Of a stretch of DNA of 64,000 nucleotides, positions 1-11,185 are shown piece by piece. This stretch comes from Ascidia mentula (Eukaryota; Chordata; Ascidiacea; Phlebobranchia; Ascidiidae): NCBI GenBank assembly GCA_947561715.1, contig OX387199.1, forward strand, positions 13,831,001 through 13,895,000, given 5' to 3'. The notes under the pieces are model-generated. The model saw nothing but the letters and a program-made list of their open reading frames with translations. It ran no database searches and was not told the origin of the DNA. The first letter of the stretch is position 1, and the number at the start of each line of letters is the position of its first letter. The translations under genes were made by a program, and so were the position numbers.

Positions 1-990
1 TCTAATAGTTTCTAACAAATGAGAAGCCACAGACCACGTTTCCTCAAAGGTCAAGACAAGGTTTTACATCACACTAAAATTATTTGTCCCTGATTATCGA
101 AAGACCAAAGGGTACGACATTACTCTGTACTTCGATAAGACGGGGATGGTGGGTTTCTTTGCTCAGTGACATTACATAACGTCATTTTGGGTGTGATGTC
201 ATAACTTTAACCTCACCTTTGTGTTGACTTTAATTTGATGTTACCAACATTTCTAGTTACAACTATATTGCGAAAAATACATTAATGGTTGATTGTGGCG
301 ATTTAAATAAATCATTTAGGACGCAAACTCGTAGGCAACGCTACTGTCGGACAAAAAGTGGTACTATTGACAGAATAACAGTGTCGTGTTGCATAATCAG
401 CTAATTTGGTCGTTTTTTCTCGGCGGTCTTTGGCAGCCTCAAAATTTAATTAATCTACTTCTATCTTTTGCTGTGAGTGGACAAAACGACAATGCTAAAC
501 TGACAGTTTGTCTCTGTCGTGTTTGCAAAAGTTTATGTATCACGTTAGCGATCATAACTGCTGCAACAACAAGAACACCCCCAGTTTTATTAATACACAA
601 CTTAATAAGACATAATAGGTCGAAACAGCGGCCATCTGTCTGCAGCTCAAATTAACATTAAAATCGTTGATTTGTTGTCCTCTGTTTAAAGCAATACTAT
701 ACTAAAGCAGTTTTACAATGTATTTCATTTCTATGCATAAGGTTTGTTGCCAGCACTCGCACGACCAAAGCGCCTTCTTTATGACGTCACGCAACAATAA
801 TCTGGCTTTCGCACGATTTCGTTCGCAGCGGTAAAAATGCAGTTTGATCAGCTGTATCTTAGAAACCAGTTGCCGTTTCAACCTACTTTTTTCGCCAAAA
901 ATGTTTTAAAGTTATGAACATCTCTTAGTTTAATTATTAACATGTTTTATTTTTCCGTGTTACATAAACTTTAAATGATAGGTTAACACT
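1..990. other. intergenic, no gene seen
   Basis: Only short AT-rich open frames occur here, without recognisable protein content or splice structure. A short stretch near 605-652 recurs in the SLC17 intron (listed separately). No RNA gene was recognised. Confidence 0.5.
605..652 (+). repeat. short dispersed repeat, copy 1
   Basis: The stretch with the core GTCGAAACAGCGGCCATCTG, followed by a TCTGCAGCTCA-like end, matches 2921-2970 with scattered mismatches (GTTGAAACAGTGGCCATGTG, then TTTGCAGCTCA). Both copies are on the same strand. The similarity seems confined to about 45 bp. It may be the end of a larger interspersed repeat, family unknown. Confidence 0.5.
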
Positions 991-993
991 ATA

Positions 994-1367
994 TTCATAG
1001 TTCCATCTTCACATCAACAATGGGTCTGACGTCAAAATGCTGCAGGTAAAGATTGGCGGAAAATGCATTGGTTTAGATAGGAGTTCTTCCATAAAACGTG
1101 TAGTGCTGCGGTAAATCATTTTGTGGGAAAATGTTTTTGTTGTGGCAAGGCAGGAGTGCCAAACACTCCCCCAAAAATTATGTTTGACGATGAAAATCGT
1201 CTGGAATTAACAAAATAAAATTTTGTTCGACAAAAAGGTTTGGTGCTGGGGCTACGCTACACGCGTTTTAGTAAATAACTCCTATCTAAACCAATGTAAT
1301 TTTAGCCAATATTCACCTTCACCATTGTGACGTCAGGCCCATTGTTGACGCGAAGTCGGAACCATGA
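994..1367. mobile_element. long-TIR MITE-like inverted repeat element
   Basis: Two arms of roughly 110 bp face each other around a 130-160 bp centre. Shared blocks include CAACAATGGG, a TGACGTCA-type core and CATTGGTTTAGATAGGAGTT, present near 1055-1084 and as the reverse complement near 1278-1300. The arms carry scattered substitutions, so the element is old. It has no coding capacity. No clear target duplication was found, so the superfamily is not assigned. Confidence 0.72.
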
Positions 1368-2086
1368 CGCCCATTGCATTGTTTCGGGCTAGTTATTGAA
1401 TGCAGTTTTCCGTATTAATTGAGTTCAAAAAGGTACAACGTTTGTGTTGTTTTCGTAATCGTCAGCTCTTTTAGGCCGCCCGAGGTTGAAAGTAGACATA
1501 CGATTTTAATGATGCAACATATTCTCCCTCAGGCATGTTCACGAAGACAAAATCAAGTAACAATAGAACTTGAACAAAGAATAAAATACGCTGTTCTTCG
1601 ATATGCAGTCGTGTTTCTAAATTTAGTTCTTGTTCCTCAGCACCTCGGGCTTCTTTTCAGTATTTTGATATGATAATTGCACTCTAATTTTCTTTCGATC
1701 TCTGTTGGCCGGGAATTTACCTTTTGTGGCCGTCTGGTGTAAATTCTTTGCCCAAACTTGTTGATGTGACTTTTCAAAACATTACGGCCGTTCCTTACAT
1801 TTAAATTGGATAAAAGCTGTTCATATGATGTTACAGTAAAATGCATTTCGCAGCAATGTGTCAAATAACACATATGTACCTTACACCATTGATTGGTATT
1901 CATTATATATCCCAAAACTCGTACTTCTGTTTGACTGAAAAAATGACTACTCGCTTACGTACGATTCTAAAACTTTGGCTAACTTTAGCGACTCACATTC
2001 ATGTGTTAATTTTTATTCCACCAGAAAGGAATGCATTTGACCCTTATATAGCCTCAGTTACTTGCAACAATAACTCGACGGTTTAG
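1368..2086. other. upstream region of the SLC17 gene
   Basis: AT-rich sequence with no convincing coding exon. The first coding exon of the SLC17 gene (about 10-40 N-terminal residues) should lie here or further upstream, but I could not place it. A stop codon spans the acceptor at 2084-2086, so an upstream exon or a downstream start codon is needed. Confidence 0.4.
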
Positions 2087-5000
2087 GAACCAACTCCAGG
2101 ATGTTACCTGAAAGCTCGACACGTGCTGGCTGTGATGTGTTTTCTTGCCATGTTTAACGTCTACACTGTGCGTCTTGGTCTCAGCGTTGCCATCGTAGCC
2201 ATGGTCAACTCGACAACTCAACAGTCACAAGGCTTAAATGGAACCCAAACAGTAGAAGGGTGCCCTGACCGCGGTGGCCAAAACGTCACAAACTTAAGGC
2301 CCACTTCGGTAACACTTCGTGCGCCCCCGGGTGGGGAAAATCTATGAAAGTGACTTGAGTATGCTTACAGAACGGTGTTTTTGACTGGGATCCAGCGCAA
2401 CAAGGACTGCTGTTAGGATGTTTTTTTTACGGTTACATTTGTAACAGCATCACCGGCGCATGGATGTCAAAACGTTTTGGGTTTAAGCCGGTCATGGGAG
2501 CCGCCATGCTCGTTTCAGGAATCCTGACAATGTTGATGCCAGCCGCCGCCCATATAAGCTTTAAACTTCTGGTTGCGCTTCGGATTGTGGTTGGATTTTG
2601 TCAGGTATGCTTGTGAACTTTAGTATGTATTTTAATAAATTATTTTTTATAAAATAACTTATATCCAAATACCTTCAAAGTTCCTTACATTGCATTTTTG
2701 CTATATGTAGAGTATTACAAAGTTACAAAATTCTGTCACAGCTTACTGTGATTCAATCCAAAACGATGTCTACAATTCTTTTATCCAGCGTATTTTTGAT
2801 ATATCGCCAGGCTTAGCTTGTGCTGATAAGCTAAATATAAAAGTATAGTCACCACTAAGTGGCAGTCTTTGCCTGACCGTATGCTCGGCATCGTCTCAAA
2901 GAATCACACCAAGTTGCACTAATGAGACCTTATAGGTTGAAACAGTGGCCATGTGTTTGCAGCTCACTGAAAAATAAAAGATAAGCGTTTATATTTTGCT
3001 TGCAGGGAGTAATATCACCTTCCATTATCGGAGTATTTGGCGTTTGGGGTCCCCGTTTGGAAAGAAGTGCGCTGACGTCATTCTGCTTGTCTGGAAGCAG
3101 TGTTGGCACTTTTATTGCCTTTCCATTTGCCGGAATACTTGCAGATAAATTTGGATGGGAATCTGTGTTCTACTCCACCGGTGAGGGTTAACATATCTTT
3201 TTTGAGGTATACACAATGCACAACAAATGCAACTGGTAAACACCAAGTGATATGCGCCATGTATGGTATTAGCAATGAAACAACCACTGAGTTTATATAA
3301 ACTACCAATATGTCACGAGCATTGCAACTACGTGTAAACTGTGTAAAAATTTATGTGTGCATTGTAATCGAATGCACGGTTTAAAACCAACAGGAGGTGG
3401 CGCTGTGATTTGGTGCGTTTTCTGGTTTTTCATCGTGCATAACTCACCCGAAAAACATCCGAGGATATCCAAAGAAGAAAAGAAGTTTATTCGTAGAACT
3501 GCGGGCACGTTAAAAAACAAAGAGCCCGTATGTTTTTTTATCGATCGCTACTTTTTTGTTTTTTACTTTATGAAAACAGATTAATTTTGTGGTTACTGGT
3601 GGTGGCATTTGAAATTATAAAAATGTTTTCGGGCGTTGCTGTAAAAGTGTTACGTTTTTTGGGCTTGCGCCATTAAATGGGTAAAATAATGGTTCATAGC
3701 TAAATATTATTAAATAACCTCCAGTAATAACATACTTTTGCCCATTTCACTTTAGCGGTTTTAAGCTGTAAAATGTCAAAGTTTATAAACAAAATTTGTT
3801 AAACGATATAAAAATTCGACATCATTTACAGGGGGAAAGAGTAAAAACGCCGTGGAAGGCAATGTTAACATCCCGGCCTCTTCTGGGCATTCTGGCAGCT
3901 CATTTCGCATGCAACTGGGGTCTATATACACTTCTTACACTGCTTCCAACCTACGTGTCCACAGTTTTAAAGTTCGACCTTACTACGGTAAAATATATAA
4001 TTTTTGGTTGCTCGCAAACTTGAGTCACATAACGGTAAGCATGGCAAGCATGTGTATACAAGGCCACAGGTAATTGTTCTGTTGTTGAGTATATTGCGCA
4101 GCTGTGACTGAAAGTGTATTTGTACGAGTATGCATGCTCCTGTTGGAGTGTGAAAAGAGATTAGCGTTCAACACTCTTTGTTTTTAAATGGATTTTTTTC
4201 TGATTTGTTGCGTTTGAATACATTCAAAATAGTTTGCTTCATTTTCTTGCATAACATGATATTTCTCAGGTAGTTTTGTCGCTATAAATTATATATTTTT
4301 ATAGAGTGGGATTATCTCTTCGTTGCCTTACATCCTACAATGGATGTTTACGGTAGTTGGAGGCTTCGTTACTGATGTAATTAGAACAAGGCATTTAATG
4401 TCAACTATCGCCATAAGGAAGATCAACACAACTTTGGGTCTAGTGGTTCCTGCTCTGTTTCTCGTCTTAGCCGGGTACATCGGTTGCGATGCAACTGCAG
4501 CCATTGCACTTCTGTCTGTATCTGCCGCCTTCACGGCCTTGGTTGGTAAGTTTAGGAATAATGTTGAACAAAACGATATGCCAAGCATGAAAGTTGCCAT
4601 GATTGTAAGAAAAATGAACAGCCAGTTTAGCATTTTCAATCCACAGATTAAGTCTGTGTAACACATAAATCTGTGCACACGTTAAAGGTATAATTTAGCA
4701 TTGTATTTAAATTCAAACAATATTTGCAAAGACTTTTATGCTACACAGACTTATATGTGGATCAAAATGCCGACCTGACTGTGCATATGCTTTAAAACAC
4801 TTGTTTGTTAGTTCCGGGCAGCACTTCAAATACACAAGATATCGCGCCAAAATACGGCGGTATTATCTACGGAATATCGAGTGCATTTGCAAGTGTTTCT
4901 GGCTTTCTGGCGCCTCAGGTGGCCGGGTTGCTGATCGTTTACGAGGTGCGTATTTTTCGAGTGTTGATAAAGTGCTAGTTCGAATTTAGCGGTGATATTA

Positions 5001-5448
5001 ATTGTAAATTAATACACTTTCCGTGAAATGTTTCAGTAATAACGACATTGACGTTATGCAAAACCAAAGGACGAGTAAGTGTTAAATGGTTGACCTATTC
5101 AGTCGGTTTTGCTATACACCCGTAACTGCTTACAGACTTACATCAATCATCCTTAAGATAGCAAGTAGGTCGATATTTTACATTTCAAACAAATATAGTA
5201 TTTGTTTTATGCCTTTTTGCGCATAGGTGTTTTTTGACGCTATGTGGTTTACCTGCTAAACTAAATAATAACGGAGTTTCTTGATTTTTTTTATGCAGAA
5301 CTCCCTTTCCCAATGGCAGGTAGTGTTTTGGATTGCAGCAGGAGTGTACCTGTTTGGCACAATCGTATACCTGGCATTGGGCTCATCCGAAGAACAGCCT
5401 TGGGCAAAAGGAGCTGAGGTGGAAGAAAAGCGCCTGGCCAGGGCTTAA
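2087..5448 (+). CDS. SLC17 family (sialin/VGLUT-like) anion transporter, 8 exons, 5' exon missing
   Basis: A major-facilitator transporter of the SLC17 group, which moves organic anions such as sialate, glutamate or phosphate across plasma or vesicle membranes. Exons by phase and consensus: 2087-2308, 2371-2604, 3006-3180, 3394-3527, 3832-3987, 4305-4545, 4812-4945 and 5299-5448. All junctions keep frame and give about 481 residues; the family is usually near 500. Typical blocks are visible: ARHVLAVMCFLAMFNVYTVR in TM1, an N-glycosylated first loop, FDWDPAQQGLLLGCFFYGY, GVISPSIIGVFGVWGP, NWGLYTLLTLLPTY, then SNTQDIAPKYGGIIYGISSA. The end is QWQVVFWIAAGVYLFG and a short EEQPWAK tail. The start exon was not located. 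The first intron is only about 62 bp. The substrate cannot be fixed from sequence alone. Confidence 0.9.
2921..2970 (+). repeat. short dispersed repeat, copy 2 (SLC17 intron)
   Basis: Second copy of the roughly 45-bp repeat also seen at 605-652, in the intron before exon 3006-3180. The shared core reads GAAACAG-GGCCAT-TG, followed by GCAGCTCA. Confidence 0.5.
4640..4765. repeat. degenerate copy of the CACCGGGTCACAAAG MITE family
   Basis: Within the SLC17 intron, the stretch at 4743-4765 (ACACAGACTTATATGTGGAT plus CAA) is identical to the inner terminal sequence of the element at 10189-10845. Near 4663-4676, ACATAAATCTGTGC resembles the opposing arm. The outer ends seem lost. It is most likely a decayed copy. 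Confidence 0.45.
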
Positions 5449-6636
5449 TTAGCACCCATAATTTTTAGTAAAGTGACCTGAAAACAAAAACATTTTTACT
5501 AAGTCTTATTGGAAATTTCCACTCGATCGCCAAAATTTTCTTAATGTCCCCCAAAATCCTTCGCTTTACTCAGTTGTGAGCACATACGGTAAAAACTTTT
5601 TGCATCGTGCTTAACATCACTTACAAAAGGAAATAGTGCAAATGTTTTGGAGTATGCTGTATGCTGCGAAAGCACAAGAAACTCTAATTTTTATGCACAA
5701 TACGCCCGTTTAGTAAACAACACCAAACAAGGTATGAAGTAATAAATAAATAACTTCTAGCCACACAGGCGTATTTCAATGCTGAGCCCTGTTTTCGTGG
5801 GTCTGCAGCAATTATGGGCCAAAAGTGGCCTGTTGCAATTATCGATGTATTGAAGGTTGTCACCAATTTTAGGAAATTGAATATAACTTTCGGTATCTAA
5901 CCAGATGCGTTGAATGCATTATAGTCTACAGTTTTAATCCGATTTCGGATCTTTTACAGCTATTTTGCTTATATTTTCTGCTGTGGCCTACTTGCCCGAG
6001 TTTCTGGGTATGAATATGATCGGAAGAGGAAATGGAAATTCCTAACCATTTCCCAGTGACATATCGCTATTAAACAGCTGTTGTTTTTATGTCTTTGTCC
6101 ACCAAACAGTTTGAGCGAAATGAGAGAAAAAATGTGGTCTTCTTGTCCAAATGTATCCACTGGCATGCGGGGCAAACATTTTGCCTATGAGTGAGTTGAA
6201 TTCTTTTGGGCTAGTGAATTAAAGTTTGACGCAATGATAAAGAAAGTAGTAAAGCGGTTGATGCTTTATTCCGAGAGTCGCGCGGAGTCAGAAGAGAGCG
6301 AGCAACACAAATACACGAGTAAATAAGGCAACAACCGCGACACGGGCAATTAGCACGCTTTAATGCACAGGCGAACACTGCAGTTTCGCAACAGTAGCAC
6401 AAAACCGTGTATCTTAAAATAAAAGCTTACTACATGGATTATTTAGTTCGTCGGTAAAACTTCCGAGTTCAGTTGTTGCCGTCGTGCAGCCCGTAATTCA
6501 ACCTAAAAAAAGCAGAAATTGTGTTATTTTGTGGTGGTAAACTAGTATCTCGACCCAATCCACACTATAGGCCTATAGAGTAAATGCCGCTCAAAAGTCA
6601 CGCGCTTAATGTGTGCAGTCTGTTTTAAGCTCCAAT
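5449..6636. other. intergenic between SLC17 and methyltransferase genes
   Basis: 3' flank of the SLC17 gene and 5' flank of the methyltransferase. Only short random-looking frames are present. No repeat or RNA gene was recognised. Confidence 0.5.
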
Positions 6637-7521
6637 ATGATTAGGGTATATGAAAGTGAGGACATTACCCAGCATTACATCGAGTTTCGCCCGAAATTTC
6701 AAGAATGCGTCGTGGATGCAATTATGAAGTTTTACAAGAACAACAAGGATTCCAACGACGTACAGGAGTTGATGGTGGATGTTGCATGTGGTAGTGGGCA
6801 AGCGACAACGGCCTTCCATCAGCACTTTTCGGCGATCATCGGTATTGATGTGAGTCCGAACCAAATAAAGCAAGCCCGTATAGCCAACGCGTACGATCAC
6901 GTAAGTTATGAGGTGGGCACTGCCGAACAACTGCCGTTGAATAACAACTCTGTTGACCTTTTGGTAAGCGCTACTGCCTGTCACCGCTTTAATCTTCCGA
7001 AGTTCTTCAGCGAGGTAAAACGTGTGTTAAAACCTAGAGGCAGTGTGGCACTGCTGGGTTACAACGCGCCAAAGATAACGCCTATACAAATGGACGGAAA
7101 GAATGTCATGGAAATGTCACGCAGAGCGTCTGATCTTCTCAGTGAGTACGAAGTTCACTCAAACGATGATCGGTCTAATCAACGCTTGGATTGCAAGTAC
7201 AAAAATATCCATGAATTTCTCCCTGCTAAAAACAAGCTGTGGGTTCCAAATGGCGTTACAATGGAATACGAGTGGAATCTGACTGAGCTTCTTGGCTATT
7301 ACCGATCTTTGGCCGCTTACCACGAGTACATGAAGAAGAAGGAAAATGAAATGGCATCTTGCGACCAGCAAGATTTTCAGAAGTACGACCGAGCCAATCT
7401 TCTTCGAAATTTTATCAAACGGGAGTGGGGAATGGAGGGAAAGAGAGATGAAGAAATTATGATGAAGGCAGAGTTTGAAGTTTATATTGTGCTCGGAAAT
7501 CAACTTACTGCACCGAAGTGA
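6637..7521 (+). CDS. class I SAM-dependent methyltransferase, intronless
   Basis: A single uninterrupted frame of 294 residues from the ATG at 6637. The frame stays open 24 bases upstream, but only to a GTG. Motif I of class I methyltransferases is clear (VDVACGSGQAT, residues 47-57). The acidic end of strand 2 (IIGIDVSPNQIKQAR), a motif-II region (VDLLVSATACHRFNLPKFF) and a post-motif strand (VKRVLKPRGSVALLGY) follow. Architecture and length resemble the UbiE/Crg1/trans-aconitate methyltransferase-like group. The substrate is not predictable. The lack of introns, in a region where nearly every gene is split, suggests either an old retrocopy or a naturally intronless family. The frame is intact, so it is probably functional. 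Confidence 0.85.
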   Translation: MIRVYESEDITQHYIEFRPKFQECVVDAIMKFYKNNKDSNDVQELMVDVACGSGQATTAFHQHFSAIIGIDVSPNQIKQARIANAYDHVSYEVGTAEQLPLNNNSVDLLVSATACHRFNLPKFFSEVKRVLKPRGSVALLGYNAPKITPIQMDGKNVMEMSRRASDLLSEYEVHSNDDRSNQRLDCKYKNIHEFLPAKNKLWVPNGVTMEYEWNLTELLGYYRSLAAYHEYMKKKENEMASCDQQDFQKYDRANLLRNFIKREWGMEGKRDEEIMMKAEFEVYIVLGNQLTAPK

Positions 7522-7918
7522 TATGACCGATGCGGTTTCACCTAATGTCAATCAATTGTTTTTACACTGTATATATTCTGTCGACAATACTACAAAGTTT
7601 CTGGATAAATCTAACGTGCATTGATAAATTTAATCAGATTTGTATGGTGCGTTGTGTTCAATGAAACGCTCTTGTGTTTAGTGGTGAATCTGAATGTTTA
7701 CAAATCTTAATTAAACAGCTTTGGGGCAAGGTTGAATTGACAGACTGCAGAATCATTATCGTAACTACAACAGGAAATTCGCAAAATGCTTTGCAAACAA
7801 GATTAAACCAACTAGCAATAACATACTATACGATTGAACTTGTATATTTATTTTCGAAATCCTTAACAGAGTCGGAGAAATGTTGCAAGTGAACTAAAAA
7901 GATGTGGAGTCTCAAATT

Positions 7919-9480
7919 TTAAATAGGTTGTTTGATGACGTCCAAGTAAACGTTGATCTTGGAGGAAGTTGACATATCGATGAATTTCATGTCAGTGAAT
8001 TCATCTCCGATATCAACGATCATTCCACCCATAATGGATGCATCAACCTAAGTATAAAATCACCAGTAAAAAAACTGGGGTCTTTTGTCAGTTGCAAAAC
8101 TCAAGGTGTGTAAGCATGCAATTTGCATCAGTCATCTAAGCCCAGTTAACTTTGCAAAAATATGACAGATAAGGTATAAAAACATTAGTGAAAAACTGTG
8201 GTATTTTCTAGTTACAAAACTCAAAAGTGTGTAAGCATACAAATTGCTTTAGTCATCTAAACCCAGTTAACTTTAAAAAATATGACAGATGTGCTAATCA
8301 TAAAATCAAATCATGGTGTTAGCAGTGCTTGCCATACAACAAAACCCCTATGCTTTACAGTGAAGTTGGCACCTATGATCATTAATCAGAATTCCTTTTT
8401 ACCCAATTTTTGTTAACATTTATCCATAAAACACATTTTACCTTTTCAGTTATGACAACTTTCTCATTTGCTTTCACAAACTTAGAAAGGGCTGTCTGAA
8501 TCTCTTTGCGCTGTTTAGCATCAAGTGGTTGTGCAGTGGTAATTGTGGCTGGAACTTCTCCACGTTCAGCGCACATCAGTCGATCAAATATCTTGGTGAT
8601 ATCCCCCATCAAATTGAGACGATGATTTTCAGCAAGAACACCTAATATACAAATTATATTACATTTGTTATCAATAATTGTCATCGAGTCAAAACTTCCA
8701 CTGTAAAAAATATATTTAAAAAATGATTTGATGACATGAAATTATGTTTACAATCTCCACAAATACTTCACCCCAAACAACACATATGGTGAATTCAGGA
8801 TAAACACTATACAGGACAAACATATTTATAATACCATAATAAAACTTACTAAAAAAGTTAACTACAGTGTTCGTCATTCCCCCTTTGGACGCAACTTCTT
8901 TCAATATATCTAGAATAGAAAATCATTAAATTTTATTCTTTAAAAACATCTCTTAAGGGACTACACACAGAAGAAACACTCCATACAACAATCAACACAT
9001 ATCCAATACATTAGTTTTATACAATTTCAGTTTTTTTAAAAAATGAACACCTAATTTTTTTCCAGTTGGTACAAATGGGTCATTCATATATTCTGACACT
9101 CTATCCTTCTTTAAAATTGTGCCAAGCTTCACAAGATCCGTTGCCACTTTCTCCTTTGTTTTGGTTTTGACAGAAGCAGAGTAAAGAGCATGTGCATAAT
9201 TTCCAGAAAGACCAAACATGGGAATTGGGGCTTTCACCAGATTATTCCGAACCGCACTCATTGACAAACTCCTCCGAATCTACATAAGTTAAGTACACAA
9301 AAGTTCTGTTAATTTAACACCTTAATAGAACACATCTTTTATACATTTTTGGTAAACTTAGGTTACAATTTTTTTGCCATTTTCTTTAATACTTAATAAT
9401 ATGAGATTAAAATTAATGGTTTTGTTAAACAAAGCAAACAACAAACAAAAACGCACCGCCAAAGAAAGGGAAGTTGCCAT
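7919..9480 (-). CDS. ATP5PO: mitochondrial ATP synthase subunit O (OSCP)
   Basis: Peripheral-stalk subunit that joins F1 to the membrane sector of mitochondrial ATP synthase. Five exons on the minus strand: 9480-9457, 9279-9051, 8909-8850, 8641-8442 and 8047-7919. All phases agree and give 213 residues, about the size of the vertebrate precursor. Visible family blocks are PIPMFGLSGNYAHALYSA, then VLAENHRLNLMGDI, then RGEVPATITTAQPL, and near the end SIMGGMIVDIGDEFTDM. The first exon codes only 8 residues (MATSLSLA) and splices in phase 0 to IRRSLSMSAVRNN. This yields an Arg/Ser-rich mitochondrial presequence, which is why I chose this start. The exon-2 donor (GTGTTC) is weak but the phase fits. 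The last intron carries a tandem duplication. Confidence 0.93.
8052..8292. repeat. two-unit tandem duplication (~120 bp) in an ATP5PO intron
   Basis: Unit 1 is about 8052-8173 and unit 2 about 8174-8292. Both start GTATAAAA, share CAAAACTCAA and GTGTGTAAGCAT, then AGTCATCTAA, CCCAGTTAACTTT and AATATGACAGAT. The units differ at roughly 15-20 percent of positions, so the duplication is not recent. The pair nearly fills the proximal half of the last intron. Confidence 0.8.
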
Positions 9481-10188
9481 TCTGGACCAAATTTATATCT
9501 ATCGAACTAAAAACCGCCTTACGAGTACGACCAACTTTGCCGAGGTCAATTTCCAAACGCAGCCCCGCAAGGACAATATATATTTTCACAACGCTCAAGG
9601 TAAAAGTTATTTTGATCTTGCAATTTGTATAAAACGCTTATACTTAAAGATCCTTAGTAAAAATGTTTTTTATTAAAAAAAATAGTACGATTTCGGAATT
9701 TTTTGTCGTGTTTTTAAGCTACACACACGTTTAAGCTAAGATAAGCGTGCATATTTTTTGCAACAAACGGTTCTTCAATTCGCCCCTCACTCGGTAATCC
9801 GTATGGTTTTGTTGGTGCCCATGTCATTATATTTTGCATATTTACTATTCAAATTCTTTTTTGCTAAAGTAAGGTTTAATTGAATTCGTTACTGATGCTG
9901 CCAAGCACATAGCAAATGGAAAAGCTCTTCTGCAACTAACATTCCTTCTGGTAAAATTTTACTGTGTTGTTTGGTTCATATTCCTATGTTTACATCTTTG
10001 ATAAAGATTGTTGCATGACAATCGAAACATCCAGAGAAATAAATATTTTGGCTAGAAAGGGCCCTTTGAATCTTGAAGAGTTAATTATTTTTTCACTGTA
10101 AACAAAGATAAATTACTGCAACAAAATAAAGCAACAACACATTTCTGCTAAAAAAGAACAACTTAATTTATTACTTGAGACCAAAAAC

Positions 10189-10845
10189 GGGAAAATACTT
10201 TTACACCGGGTCACAAAGTTTTTTCCAAACTTGATCCACATATAAAATGTAACACAAAAATACGTGCAAATATTAACGCTACGATTTCGTGTAGTATTTC
10301 AATTCAAATTTTTAACCAAAAATAACAGGTGGTGGCCCTGTTCACGCCTAATCAATAAAATTCGCACAGATTTACCGTATTTTACGGACCATAAAGCGCA
10401 CCCGATTATAAGGCGCACTGTCAATAAATTGCTTTGATTAGTTTTTTGTTCATACATAAGGCGCACCGGGCTATAGAACGCAACGTATTTTAAGGAGTAT
10501 GGGTTACCGTATAAAGCTCATTAAACAAAAACTTGTTACGTAATAAATGTAAGCAAGTCACAATAGTATGAATATCACAGTTGCTAGTTGCTTTTACCGT
10601 AGTTTATTGTGTAAGACGGTGGTTTATTTATAGTAGTATCGGTACTGGTTTTGAGTGTAGGCAATAAAGCACTACTTGATCCATACATTAGGCGCACCGG
10701 CTTATAAGGCGCACGATCAATTTTTGAGGAAATAAAAGGATTTAAGTTGCGCCTTATGGTCCGTAAAATACGGTATGTTTTACACAGACTTATATGTGGA
10801 TCAAGTTTTGAAAAAACTTTGTGACCCGGTGTAGTAGTATTTTCC
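10189..10845. mobile_element. MITE with GGAAAATACT...CACCGGGTCACAAAG terminal repeats, split by a second MITE
   Basis: Left and right ends are inverted copies. The sequence TACACCGGGTCACAAAGTTT at 10202 continues into a TTGATCCACATATAAA block. The complement ends at about 10833 and the similarity runs out to 10845. A related copy at 31331-31565, in the opposite internal orientation, shares both ends and the centre (TAACGCTACGATTTCGTGTA). Without its insert the element would be about 250 bp. It has no coding capacity. Confidence 0.85.
10373..10775. mobile_element. nested MITE with ACCGTATTTTACGGACCATA ends and GGCGCAC repeats
   Basis: Terminal inverted repeats ACCGTATTTTACGGACCATA (left, then AAGCGCAC) and the complement GCGCCTTATGGTCCGTAAAA plus TACGGT (right) enclose about 400 bp. 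AAGGCGCAC-type sub-repeats occur near both ends. Comparison with the uninterrupted relative at 31331-31565 shows that it entered between CGCACAGATTT and TGTTTTACACAGA. No convincing multi-base target duplication is visible. Ends of this type are widespread in animal genomes as small non-autonomous DNA transposons; the superfamily is not assigned here. Confidence 0.85.
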
Positions 10846-11185
10846 AAAAAAACGAGTCCAAACTGAACCGGTGGTTACGGTCACGGATGAAATACCACAC
10901 TTTCCGCACGAGCAGTGCCAGTGTCACGTTGTTATGATCAGCATACGCACTTGCCGTTATGTAGTAAAACTTAATTTTAATTTCACTGTACAAAAGCAAT
11001 GCACATAGCAAATCTTTCAAGAAAGCTTGTTATTTGATTATTTATATGTAGCTGCTCTTTTTTTGTTGTTTACCCTTTGTTTTTGTATTATTACATTTAC
11101 ATCCTCCCGACCTACATTTTTTTTACAGAAACCAAAACTGACTAGTCACGAGGTAAACTTATTGTGGCTATTAATAGCATGTACA

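Larger units (their letters stand above)
9481..11185. other. intergenic between divergent ATP5PO and CDK5RAP1, transposon-rich
   Basis: The two flanking genes point away from each other. The central part is a nested pair of non-autonomous DNA transposons (10189-10845). An open frame runs on from about 11027 into the CDK5RAP1 start, but it begins at a TTG and looks like untranslated leader. Confidence 0.6.

Noticed and set aside
11027..11185. Upstream hydrophobic extension of CDK5RAP1
   Set aside because: It begins at TTG with no ATG, and the ATG at 11186 gives a protein of family length. The extension is probably 5'UTR read-through.
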